The position numbers and the translations under genes were made by a program. Under the pieces are notes generated by a model, which saw nothing but the letters and a program-made list of their open reading frames with translations, searched no databases and was not told the DNA's origin. From contig PAQS01000047.1 in the NCBI GenBank assembly GCA_002709385.1, positions 12,740-76,739 of the forward strand: a stretch of DNA of 64,000 bases, read 5' to 3'. Of the stretch, positions 31,668 to 39,717 are shown piece after piece (within the stretch, counting starts at the first letter, position 1; the number at the start of each line of letters is the position of its first letter). The DNA is from Waddliaceae bacterium. Lineage in GTDB: Bacteria > Chlamydiota > Chlamydiia > Chlamydiales > GCA-2709385.

Positions 31668-32797
31668 TCCGCTTTTCTTTCCAACGAGCTTTAGCTGTAC
31701 TCGTTAAAGAATTCATTCAGCTTAAACGTGACACAGTAACTTTACGCATGATTATTGCGATTCCTTTAATGCAACTTCTTTTGTTTGGTTATGCGCTGAA
31801 TACTGATCCAAAACATTTGCCTACAGCAGTCTTATCTCAAGATAACAGCTCCATTGCACGTGCTCTACTTAGTGGCTTAGTAAATACTGAATATTTCTCG
31901 ATAGATTATAACTTGGAATCAGATGAGCAAGGGCATGAGCTTTTGAGGCGTGGTGATGTTTTATTTGTGATTAGTATTCCTAATCATTTTGAGCGTGATC
32001 TCGTACGCGGGGAACGTCCAAAGCTTTTGATTGAAGCTGATGCTAGTGATCCTGTAGCTGTCTCAGGTGCAGTTGCGGCTGCTAATGGAATGCTAAGTAA
32101 TGTACTAGAAGAAGAGTTAGAAGGGCCTTTATTAAGCTTATTAAATGGTCCACCACCTATAGAAATTCGTACACACCAACTTTATAATCCTGAGGGTTTC
32201 ACTCGTTATAACATTGTACCTGGTCTGATAGCGATTATATTGACAATGACAGGAATCATGATGACTTCTCTCGCTATGACAAGGGAACGAGAACGTGGTA
32301 CCATGGAAAATCTTTTGGCCATGCCTGTATCACCTCTCGAAGTCATGGTTGGTAAAATTACACCTTATGTCCTCATTGGTTTTTTTCAAGCAACTTTGGT
32401 CATCTTCTTTGCTAAAACACTCTTTGGAGTTCCAATTATTGGTAATCTCGGACTTCTATTCTCCGCTCTAATGATTTTTATTACCTGTAACATGGCACTT
32501 GGTTTTACCATTTCTACAATGGCACAAAATCAAACTCAAGCATTGCAAATGTCTTTTATGGTCATGCTTCCTTCCATTATGTTATCAGGGTTTTTATTTC
32601 CATTTTTGGGAATGCCGCGTTGGGCACAGACGATTGGTAACATGATTCCAGCAACACACTTTATTCGGATTTCAAGAGGGGTCTTACTCAAAGGTAGTAA
32701 CTTTATCGAAATATGGCCGTCTTTATGGGCTCTTCTACTATTTATGGTAGTGATTACATTGATTGCGATGCGGTGTTATCGCCAAACACTAGATTAG
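31664..32797 (+). CDS. ABC-2 type permease, YbhS/YbhR-like
   Basis: A 377-residue membrane protein with an N-terminal cytoplasmic and first membrane segment (VTLRMIIAIPLMQLLLFGYALN), a large periplasmic domain (about 45-175) and five C-terminal membrane segments (IVPGLIAIILTMTGIMMTSLAM, then TPYVLIGFFQATLVIFFAKTLFG and others). The motif REREERGTMENLLAMPVSPLEVMVGK, seen here as RERERGTMENLLAMPVSPLEVMVGK, is typical of ABC-2 exporters. Only one permease gene is present rather than the YbhS-YbhR pair, so a homodimer is expected. Confidence 0.9.
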   Translation: MIRFSFQRALAVLVKEFIQLKRDTVTLRMIIAIPLMQLLLFGYALNTDPKHLPTAVLSQDNSSIARALLSGLVNTEYFSIDYNLESDEQGHELLRRGDVLFVISIPNHFERDLVRGERPKLLIEADASDPVAVSGAVAAANGMLSNVLEEELEGPLLSLLNGPPPIEIRTHQLYNPEGFTRYNIVPGLIAIILTMTGIMMTSLAMTRERERGTMENLLAMPVSPLEVMVGKITPYVLIGFFQATLVIFFAKTLFGVPIIGNLGLLFSALMIFITCNMALGFTISTMAQNQTQALQMSFMVMLPSIMLSGFLFPFLGMPRWAQTIGNMIPATHFIRISRGVLLKGSNFIEIWPSLWALLLFMVVITLIAMRCYRQTLD

Positions 32798-32809
32798 ATG
32801 AGGTGAAAC

Positions 32810-34240
32810 ATGAAAAAACATTTATTCTTGTTTGTTTTTGCTTTCTTTGTATCAGGTTGTAATTCAGTTGGCCCCGATTATCAATCACCAGTAGTAGAAA
32901 CTTCTAATGACTGGTTGATTCCATCTACTATAGAAAAGCATATTACTGCTGAGGAAGGTATCGATCTTAAGTGGTGGGAACAGTTAAATGATCCACAATT
33001 AACTGCACTTATTGAAAAAGCTGTTCAGTATAATCTCGATATAAAAATTGCTGAACTCAATATTTTTGAAGCCCGTGCATTACGGGGGATCTCTGTTGCA
33101 AGTGATTACCCAAATCTTGATGCTAGAGCAAATATCCGAAGAGAAGGACTAAGTGAAACAGCAGGTTTACCTGCTGGAAAATTAGCGGGTATTCCTACTA
33201 AGCGAAACTTTTACGATATGGGTTTTGATGCTTCATGGGAGCTGGATATTTGGGGTAAAAAACAACGCACTATAGAAGCTGCCAATGCGCGTTTAGATAG
33301 CTATGTTGAAAAACGTAATGATATTTTACTTCTCATTTTATCTGAAACAGCACGTAATTATATTGAACTGCGTGGGGCACAAAAACAGTTAGCAATTATC
33401 GAAACAAATCTCCAGGCGCTACTTAAGAAGCTTGATATTGTTCAGCAACGTTATGAGCTTGGTGATAGTGATCAACGAGAAGTTTCAAAGGCAGAAATAC
33501 AGCTTAGAAATATACAAGCACTTTTACCAAGCTATCAAGCAGATATTCGTTCTGCAATTTACAGAATAGCTTTACTTACAGGAGAAGAAGCACAAACTCT
33601 TCTAGATATTCTCTTGGAATATAAGCCTCTTTCAAATTTACCTGATATTGTGCCAGTAGGTTTAAAGTCTGATCTTTTGCAACGTCGCCCTGATATAAGA
33701 TTGGCTGAGCGTAATTTAGCAGCTGAAACTGCTGATATTGGGATCAAGACAGCTGACTTATTTCCTAGTTTTTCACTGACAGGATCAGCAGGGCTTCAAT
33801 CATTAAGTTTTGGCGATTTATTTCAAAGTAATAGCAGTACTTGGGCCTTAGGACCCAAAATACAGTGGCCTATATTTAAAGGAGGTGAAATCCGTAACCG
33901 TATCAAAGTTGAAGAAACACAAGCGGAAGCGGCTGGGATTTTATACGAAAAAACTGTTTTGAATGCTTTTAGCGATGTTGAGACAGGACTTCTACGATAC
34001 GGAAAAGAACTAGAAACACATGAGAATCTTAAAAAAGCACTTATAGCTAGTCGTCAGAATGAAGAATTAGCTAAACAAAGTCACGAGTCTGGAGAAGATA
34101 ATTTACTCGCATTTATTGATGCTCAGAATGAGCGTATACAGGCTGAAGATAGACTTGCTCAATCAGAAACTAAACTATTCCTCAGCTTAATTACCCTCTA
34201 CAAAGCACTTGGTGGAGGGTGGGATACCTTTTTAGAATAA
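32810..34240 (+). CDS. Outer-membrane efflux lipoprotein, NodT/TolC family
   Basis: A 476-residue channel. It has a signal peptide and lipobox (VSGC, Cys at 17), and two outer-membrane-efflux repeats (WWEQLNDPQLTALIEKAVQYNLDIKIAELNI and DLLQRRPDIRLAERNLAAETADIGIKTADLFPSFSLTG) characteristic of NodT-type proteins. Each repeat forms half of the barrel and helical tunnel. It completes the tripartite pump with the adaptor and ABC genes. It begins 12 bp after the permease gene and has GAGG upstream. Confidence 0.93.
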   Translation: MKKHLFLFVFAFFVSGCNSVGPDYQSPVVETSNDWLIPSTIEKHITAEEGIDLKWWEQLNDPQLTALIEKAVQYNLDIKIAELNIFEARALRGISVASDYPNLDARANIRREGLSETAGLPAGKLAGIPTKRNFYDMGFDASWELDIWGKKQRTIEAANARLDSYVEKRNDILLLILSETARNYIELRGAQKQLAIIETNLQALLKKLDIVQQRYELGDSDQREVSKAEIQLRNIQALLPSYQADIRSAIYRIALLTGEEAQTLLDILLEYKPLSNLPDIVPVGLKSDLLQRRPDIRLAERNLAAETADIGIKTADLFPSFSLTGSAGLQSLSFGDLFQSNSSTWALGPKIQWPIFKGGEIRNRIKVEETQAEAAGILYEKTVLNAFSDVETGLLRYGKELETHENLKKALIASRQNEELAKQSHESGEDNLLAFIDAQNERIQAEDRLAQSETKLFLSLITLYKALGGGWDTFLE

Positions 34241-34260
34241 GATGAAGGTGAGTTCACTTT

Positions 34261-34812
34261 TTATATAGAGAATAAGTTCTTTGTTTTAAAAAAAGATTTA
34301 TCTTCAAATGAGCTAATATCGACGAAAAACAAATTTTGCCACTTTTGGGTTTTGGTAGCCTGTACACTTGTAGGAGTATCCCATGGTGCATACACTCTTA
34401 TAGCTCGTTTACCTTCTTTAGTTTTTGTGCTAAAGATGCCTTTTTCTAATAAAATAGACTTAGGAAATATAAATTCTCCGAGATTGTGATTGTCATCAGA
34501 AACAACAACTACGACAAAATCCACAGGATCAGAATCGTTATAAGGAGCAATAATGCTGTCAGTACCTCTTTTCCAAATGGTCACAAAGTAACCCGTCTTT
34601 GTCGGGGTTTTTTTAGCTATTCTAAACAGAACTTTTTTATCTTGAAGAGTGAAGGTGTGAGCATGATATTCTGAACTTTCTTTTTCAGGACAAAACTCAT
34701 GAATTTTCAATCCACAATTATTGTAAAAGTTGATCTTTTTTTCTATCACATCTAATTTTTTTATCATTTTTCCTGAAAATATTTTAATCTGTGGTTGATT
34801 TATATCACCCAT
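34261..34812 (-). CDS. MepB-like protein
   Basis: A 183-residue cytoplasmic protein. It matches the MepB family across its length: YHAHTFTLQDKKVLFRIAKKTPTKTGYFVTIWKRG, then DPVDFVVVVVSDDNHNLGEFIFPKSILLEKGIFSTKTKEGKRAIRVYAPWDTP and ATKTQKWQNLFF. In Staphylococcus the gene follows the mepA efflux gene, but the molecular function is not known. Here it lies tail to tail with the efflux operon, 20 bp from the outer-membrane protein. It could be an acquired gene, as the family is mainly found in Gram-positives and Bacteroidetes. Confidence 0.85.
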   Translation of the reverse strand: MGDINQPQIKIFSGKMIKKLDVIEKKINFYNNCGLKIHEFCPEKESSEYHAHTFTLQDKKVLFRIAKKTPTKTGYFVTIWKRGTDSIIAPYNDSDPVDFVVVVVSDDNHNLGEFIFPKSILLEKGIFSTKTKEGKRAIRVYAPWDTPTSVQATKTQKWQNLFFVDISSFEDKSFFKTKNLFSI

Positions 34813-35102
34813 AGTTTATATCAATTTTCTTAAAATTTTATAAGTGAGATTTTGTTTGTTAATTTGAAAAGTAACTAATTCTGTTTAATTTTACTTGAAT
34901 AGGAAATAAATAATTAGATGTATTCTTCAATTTAAATAAGAAAAAACGATGATGATATCAAATATTTTATACTTTACATTGTTTATCAGTGATTTTTTGT
35001 ACACCTCTTATTTCATTGGAGCTTAAAATCAAATTAGTTCTTGTTTCTATATAGGAAGAAGTGCATAACTTTTCCTAATAGAAACTCTCAGAGAGTTAGG
35101 TG
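34813..35102. promoter_or_regulatory. Divergent AT-rich gap with a perfect palindrome
   Basis: This 290-bp gap separates the MepB-like gene and the ABC exporter and must hold both promoters. AACTCTC-A-GAGAGTT at 35083-35097 forms a 7-bp inverted repeat only 5 bp before the exporter start and includes its ribosome binding region. No gene is visible. Confidence 0.45.
35083..35097. promoter_or_regulatory. Palindrome over the ribosome binding site
   Basis: AACTCTC and GAGAGTT are separated by one base and lie just upstream of the ABC exporter start. In RNA this could hide the GAGAG ribosome binding site, or in DNA be a small operator. Confidence 0.5.
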
Positions 35103-36893
35103 ATGAAGAGCCATATAGGTTTACCTAAAACACTTTTCTCCTTCATTTGGTATTTTTTACGCGAATTTAAAATTGTTGTTCTTCTTCACGTTTTCTTAAG
35201 CTTGGTAGCAGGCTTTTGGGGACCTTTTAATAGCATTTTGATAAAAAAAGTTATTGATCTATTACCTCAAGTTCAGAATGGAGACGGGTCAATACTCTTT
35301 ATACCTATAGGTCTTATCGTCTTAAATTTTATTATTTTTGATAATGTGACTTGGAGGGGGATTACATATATTCGCTCTAGATTTACACCGATTGTCATCA
35401 ATCGTATAGTCGCTGCATCAATGGATTATGTACTTGCTCATTCTCATCAATTTTTTCAAGATAATTTATCAGGAAAGATCTCGAAGCAGATTACAAATTT
35501 AGGAGATGGGATAGAAAAGCTAATTCCTTCAGTAGCGTCAAATTTCTTAAGGGGTGCTTCTCTTTTATTTACAGCATTTATAACAGCATACTTTGTGAAC
35601 CCTATCTTCTGCATGATATTACTCATTTGGTTTCTGTTTTTTTCTAGCGCGAGCATTGTCATGTCTAAAAAACTTGTTGGGTTGGCAAATACTCAAGCTT
35701 CAGCTGAGTCGTCAGTTATAGGCGAGTTAGTCGATACCATTTCAAATCACAGCAATGTGAGAATTTTCTCTAAGAAGACCTATGAACTTGTTCGCATGAC
35801 ACCGTATTTTAAGGAACAGGAAAAAGCTTATGGGAATACGTACTTTTACGCGCTTACCATGCATTCTGTTCAAGGTGGACTCATTGCTCTTATGATGGCA
35901 TGTTCTGCTTATTCTCTTGTTTACTTATATAGTAAGAGCTTAGTTAGTGTAGGAGACTTTGCCCTAATTTTTGGTCTAACCATGGAAACAGGTCATATGA
36001 TGTGGTTTACCATGTCAGAAGTCGATGAATTTAACAAAGCTGTAGGAAGATGCAAACAAAGTTTATCTGTACTTATGACGCCTTTAGAGATTATCGATAA
36101 AAAAGAGGCTAAGAGTCTTCAATGTACTCGCGGACAAATACAATTTAGCGATGTCGAGTTTCACTATAAATCAAGCACCTCACTTTTTGAAAATAAATCG
36201 ATTATCATTGATTCAGGTCAAAAAGTAGGTTTAGTAGGATATTCAGGCGGAGGAAAATCCACTTTTGTAAACTTGATTATGCGTTTTTACGATGTAACAG
36301 GTGGGACAATTTTTATTGATGGTCAGGATATTCGTGATATTACCCAAGACTCCTTACATGAAAACATAGGGATGATTCCACAAGATCCCGTGCTGTTTCA
36401 ACGCAGTTTGATGGATAACATTCGTTATGGACGTACTGAAGCTAGTGATGAAGAAGTGATTGAAGCTGCTAAGAAAGCACACTCTCATGAATTTATTAGA
36501 GCACTGTCTCAGGGATATCATTCACTTGTTGGAGAACGGGGAATCAAACTTTCAGGAGGACAGCGTCAAAGGATCGCTATTGCAAGAGCTATTTTAAAAA
36601 ACGCCCCAATTTTGATTCTTGATGAAGCAACAAGTCAACTAGATTCTGTAACAGAAGCCCTTATACAAGAGAGCCTCTGGGATTTGATGCAAAACAAAAC
36701 AACAATTGTTATTGCCCATCGTTTATCAACCCTACTTCATATGGATCGTATTTTAGTTTTTAATCATGGTAAAATTATAGGAGATGGAACTCATCATGAC
36801 CTCTTATTGAAAAATGAAACCTACAAAAAACTTTGGAATGCTCAAGTAGGAGGCTTTTTAGGTGATGAGTTTAAACCTCCAATGGCTACCTAA
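35103..36893 (+). CDS. ABC exporter, MsbA/multidrug type
   Basis: A 596-residue half-transporter. Residues about 1-320 form six membrane helices (IVVLLHVFLSLVAGFWGPFNSILI and others), and the ATPase domain follows: Walker A GYSGGGKSTFVNL, signature LSGGQRQRIAIARA, Walker B ILILDEATSQLDS, and the switch His in VIAHRLSTL. It would export a lipid, peptide or drug as a homodimer. The start is ATG 35103; a GTG just before is in frame. The last codons lie in one arm of a 33-bp inverted repeat (36873-36905), so the C-terminus may have been altered by an insertion or inversion. Confidence 0.92.
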   Translation: MKSHIGLPKTLFSFIWYFLREFKIVVLLHVFLSLVAGFWGPFNSILIKKVIDLLPQVQNGDGSILFIPIGLIVLNFIIFDNVTWRGITYIRSRFTPIVINRIVAASMDYVLAHSHQFFQDNLSGKISKQITNLGDGIEKLIPSVASNFLRGASLLFTAFITAYFVNPIFCMILLIWFLFFSSASIVMSKKLVGLANTQASAESSVIGELVDTISNHSNVRIFSKKTYELVRMTPYFKEQEKAYGNTYFYALTMHSVQGGLIALMMACSAYSLVYLYSKSLVSVGDFALIFGLTMETGHMMWFTMSEVDEFNKAVGRCKQSLSVLMTPLEIIDKKEAKSLQCTRGQIQFSDVEFHYKSSTSLFENKSIIIDSGQKVGLVGYSGGGKSTFVNLIMRFYDVTGGTIFIDGQDIRDITQDSLHENIGMIPQDPVLFQRSLMDNIRYGRTEASDEEVIEAAKKAHSHEFIRALSQGYHSLVGERGIKLSGGQRQRIAIARAILKNAPILILDEATSQLDSVTEALIQESLWDLMQNKTTIVIAHRLSTLLHMDRILVFNHGKIIGDGTHHDLLLKNETYKKLWNAQVGGFLGDEFKPPMAT

Positions 36894-37036
36894 TCCGTGC
36901 TTCCAGCACGCTAGATAAGAGTAATCTTTAGAGCATTTTCCTTCGCCCATGTGAAAACATGAGCTCAGAAAAATACCCTAAATTTCACCCTCATCTAACG
37001 CAATGGAAGCGCGGATTAGGTAGCCATTGGAGGTTC
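36873..37036. repeat. 33-bp inverted repeat around a 98-bp spacer
   Basis: Arm 36873-36905 holds the end and stop codon of the ABC exporter; arm 37004-37036 is its reverse complement with two mismatches. The spacer (36906-37003) has no gene. The structure resembles a small non-autonomous inverted-repeat element or a duplication formed by inversion. A related partial copy (GCCATTGGAGG) occurs again at 38395-38405 after the DHFR-like gene. Confidence 0.8.
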
Positions 37037-37051
37037 AATAAGAATAAAAAA

Positions 37052-37455
37052 TCATGAGGCTAAAACATGTAAATTACTCAAACATTCATCTAAAATATTT
37101 TTTAACATTTCTTTTTTCTGCACTGATAGAGTAGAAGTCATTTGCTCTTCAACATCATGAATTAATTTGTGAGCTTTTTTAACAGTATTCAATCCTTGCT
37201 CTGTAAGAGCCGCGCATAAGATTCGCCCATGCTTGGGATTACTTACTCGTTTGATAAGCTGCCTACTTTCTAAATTTGATACAATTCCGTGCGTTGTTTG
37301 TGCTGTGATAAATGACCTCCTAGCAAGTTCTGCATTAGATATCCCACTTTCTAACTCTAATTGTGCAAGAACAGAGTATTGGGGGGGGGGGTAAGGCTAA
37401 CAACTCTTAAAGCCTCGTCCATTTGAAGCCTTAAAATATGTTGTGTTTTTTTCAA
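37052..37455 (-). pseudogene. MarR-family regulator, off-frame at an 11-C tract
   Basis: The minus strand encodes a MarR-type regulator: KKTQHILRLQMDEALRVVSLT, then after a homopolymer QYSVLAQLELESGISNAELARR, SFITAQTTHGIVSNLESRQLIKR and the C-terminal HDVEEQMTSTLSVQKKEMLKNIL region ending at TGA 37052-37054. The two parts are in different frames. The tract is 11 G on the plus strand (37381-37391), 11 C in the gene. Either 9 or 12 C would restore the frame; 9 gives LTPPQYSVL, the usual family motif. The start is unclear, with TTG 37455 as the best choice. The gene is off in this sequence, by phase variation, mutation or assembly error. Confidence 0.8.
37381..37391. repeat. Homopolymer of 11 G within a MarR gene
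   Basis: Eleven consecutive G on the plus strand, unique in this AT-rich window. It sits inside a regulator coding sequence at a conserved LTPPQY position. Such tracts slip during replication and switch genes on and off in many bacteria, and also cause sequencing errors. Confidence 0.9.
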
Positions 37456-37528
37456 CTTATATCCGATTGATCAGTCCTCTTGCGGAGATTAAAAAAAAGA
37501 AGAAGTTATTAGTTCAGCTAAAAATCTA

Positions 37529-37720
37529 ATGAAAATTTTGACAAAAATCGAGGTAAGATCAAAGTTTGTAAGTGGTGATCAAGTTATGTTGGCATATGAC
37601 TTTTTATTTCCTGCTATGAATCTTAATTTAAGATCTGCGGTTCTTATGAATTTTCAGGAGAGCCAAATTGTAAAAATTGAACTGTTTTATGATGCAAGAC
37701 CTTTTGAGCAGAAAAAATAA
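37529..37720 (+). pseudogene. NTF2/SnoaL-like fragment, N-terminally truncated
   Basis: A 63-residue frame whose end (VSGDQVMLAYDFLFPAMNLNLRSAVLMNFQESQIVKIELFYDARPF) matches the C-terminal half of NTF2-like proteins, which are normally about 120-140 residues. The frame is open upstream only to a TAA near 37492, and no N-terminal half can be found. It lies divergently next to the broken MarR gene; MarR regulators often control such small enzymes. Probably a decayed gene. Confidence 0.65.
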
Positions 37721-37863
37721 GTCACTTGAGTAATTTAGGGAAATTTTTCAGTCGACAAACTGATGAAAATAATCGAAAATGTTACGCCTCAAGAAAGTAG
37801 AAAATGTTTTTCTTGGGATGGAAAAGAGATTAAGTCTTAAAATAGAGAGGTTTGCTCAGCGTA

Positions 37864-38394
37864 ATGTTATCTGTTACTTTATATGTTGCTACAAGCCTAG
37901 ATGGTTATATTGCAGATAAAAATGGTGGGGTCGATTGGCTTCCTGATCCTAGTGAAGAATTATTAGAAGCTGTGGGTCACCAGCAATTCATGAATAGTAT
38001 TGATTTCATTGTGATGGGGAGTCGTAGTTTTAAAAAGACTTTAAGTTTTGGAGAATGGGCTTGGCCGAACAAGCGTACAATTGTTTTCAGCAAGCATTCT
38101 CCTCTTCCTTCTGAGTTGATTGAAGGCGTAGAGTTTTTTGATGAAAGTCCTTCAATATTCATGAGAAACTTAGGTGAAAGTGAGTCTAATAAGAAGGTTT
38201 GGTTATTTGGGGGAGCTGAACTTGTAAAGTCTTTTGCTGAGGAAGGGCTGATTGATGAGTGCATCATTACAGTAGTTCCTTCAAAGATAGGCGAGGGAAT
38301 TTTCTTAGATCTTCCTTACGATCATTTTCAATTAATTGAAGAAAAAGATTGTGGGGAGGGAATCATTCAAAAGCGTTATGTATCTGTTTCATGA
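37864..38394 (+). CDS. Dihydrofolate reductase family protein (RibD C-terminal-like)
   Basis: A 176-residue NADPH-dependent reductase-fold protein. The N-terminus VTLYVATSLDGYIADKNGGVDWLPDP, then VMGSRSFKKTL and KKVWLFGGAELVKSFAEEGLIDECIITVVPSKIGEGI are typical of the DHFR/RibD-C family of uncertain substrate. It is not the classical DHFR of folate metabolism. ATG 37864 is preferred over the upstream TTG 37852; GAGAGG is at 37845-37850. A strong hairpin terminator follows at 38411. The gene lies in a patch of decayed genes and may be recently acquired. Confidence 0.85.
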   Translation: MLSVTLYVATSLDGYIADKNGGVDWLPDPSEELLEAVGHQQFMNSIDFIVMGSRSFKKTLSFGEWAWPNKRTIVFSKHSPLPSELIEGVEFFDESPSIFMRNLGESESNKKVWLFGGAELVKSFAEEGLIDECIITVVPSKIGEGIFLDLPYDHFQLIEEKDCGEGIIQKRYVSVS

Positions 38395-38410
38395 GCCATT
38401 GGAGGCTGAA

Positions 38411-38442
38411 AGATCTCCCATAAAATATGGGAGATCTTTTTA
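38411..38442. terminator. Intrinsic terminator after the DHFR-like gene
   Basis: A perfect 12-bp stem (AGATCTCCCATA / TATGGGAGATCT) with a 3-nt loop is followed by TTTTT. It ends transcription of the DHFR-like gene, and may also serve the convergent EEP gene. Confidence 0.88.
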
Positions 38443-38447
38443 TAGAT

Positions 38448-39572
38448 TCAAGAATTTAAAATGATTTCAGACAAGCCTGCTTCATGATCAGAGCTTGCGG
38501 AACTTTGATATACTTTAGGGTCGAACCCTGTAGGGAAATACCGCGTAGCAATAGATTTTGCAGTTCCTTCCAATAAGAGAGTGTGGTCTAGGTTTAGGGG
38601 ACCAGATACTTTTTTATCTCCAACAAGTAGAGCGCAAAATTCATCGCCACCCCATGTTTTTTGTGTATCAGATTTTATATTACCTTTGGTGAACAGGTCT
38701 CTACTCGAAATCTGGGAAAGTTCTAAATCATCCATATTAAGATCGCCAGTTACAACAATAGCACGATCTTTTGCTATCTGTTCTACTTTTTGAGCAATCA
38801 TCTCCATTTGAAGACGGCGTGCTTCAACCTCTCCTTCTTCTGGAAATTCCGGAGCTTCGGAGTGTCCCAAATGAGAAAGTACAATAGAAGCGATTGGTTT
38901 AGATGCTCCCTCCAGATCAAAAGAAAAAAATCCTTTTCCAGATTGCTTTGAGCGGCCGTAAAGCATAGATAAAGGAAAAGCTGTAAACTCCGGATTGCTT
39001 ACAGGAGCTTTACTTGCTACAAATAGTCCAGAATGTACAAGTGATCCGTTACCCATATTAACATAAAAATGAGCATAGCGTTGCCGCAGGCGTTCCACTA
39101 GTGCCACCCATGAGCCAGCGTCGATGGTCTCTTGTAAACATACAATATCGGTATCATGTTTGAGAATTTCATTAGCAATAGTATCTATTCGTTGTGGCCA
39201 AGGTAAAACACCGCCATCACTAATTGTATAACCACCACCAACAGCACAAATATTCCACGAAAGCATGGAAAATTTTTTATCTAATAAAGTTTTTTCAGGA
39301 GCATTTCCGCGTATATGAATAAAAGGTCTTTCAAGTAGCATAGATGCAATTTTTCTGCATGCGATACCGAAAATTCCGAGAGGCATACCTACAATGCCAT
39401 AAAATCCTATGCCTCCAAGCATAGCAGCTCGAATTTGAGCTATTTTTATATCAGAGGAATTTTTATAGAGAGGTTTGAGTGTTTGTTGACTGCGATATAG
39501 TTGGTGAGCTTTACAAATAGGATCTGTGGCTAGAGAACCCATTTTTTGTAAAAAAAAGCCCAAGAGATTCAC
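38448..39572 (-). CDS. Endonuclease/exonuclease/phosphatase-family hydrolase, membrane-associated
   Basis: A 374-residue EEP-fold hydrolase. The N-terminal 80 residues include a hydrophobic segment (AAMLGGIGFYGIVGMPLGIFGIACRKI) that could span or bind a membrane. The catalytic set is visible: Asn in LSWNICAVGG, Glu in DIVCLQETI, Asp and Asn in VVTGDLNMDD, NLDHTLLL and the final SSDHEAGLSE. This fold includes nucleases, phosphoinositide phosphatases and sphingomyelinases; the substrate cannot be told. The combination with a membrane segment makes a host-directed lipid hydrolase possible. Confidence 0.8.
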   Translation of the reverse strand: MNLLGFFLQKMGSLATDPICKAHQLYRSQQTLKPLYKNSSDIKIAQIRAAMLGGIGFYGIVGMPLGIFGIACRKIASMLLERPFIHIRGNAPEKTLLDKKFSMLSWNICAVGGGYTISDGGVLPWPQRIDTIANEILKHDTDIVCLQETIDAGSWVALVERLRQRYAHFYVNMGNGSLVHSGLFVASKAPVSNPEFTAFPLSMLYGRSKQSGKGFFSFDLEGASKPIASIVLSHLGHSEAPEFPEEGEVEARRLQMEMIAQKVEQIAKDRAIVVTGDLNMDDLELSQISSRDLFTKGNIKSDTQKTWGGDEFCALLVGDKKVSGPLNLDHTLLLEGTAKSIATRYFPTGFDPKVYQSSASSDHEAGLSEIILNS

Positions 39573-39717
39573 GAAGTGTACTGATAGGAGAGCTATCTAT
39601 CAAATGAAGTTTTTCTGAATAATGAGACTCTAATGTTAATGCATTTACCATGAAACAACCATTTGAATGTTTTGAGATTAAACATGGTACTACATTAAGG
39701 AGTTTTGTAAGCTCTCT

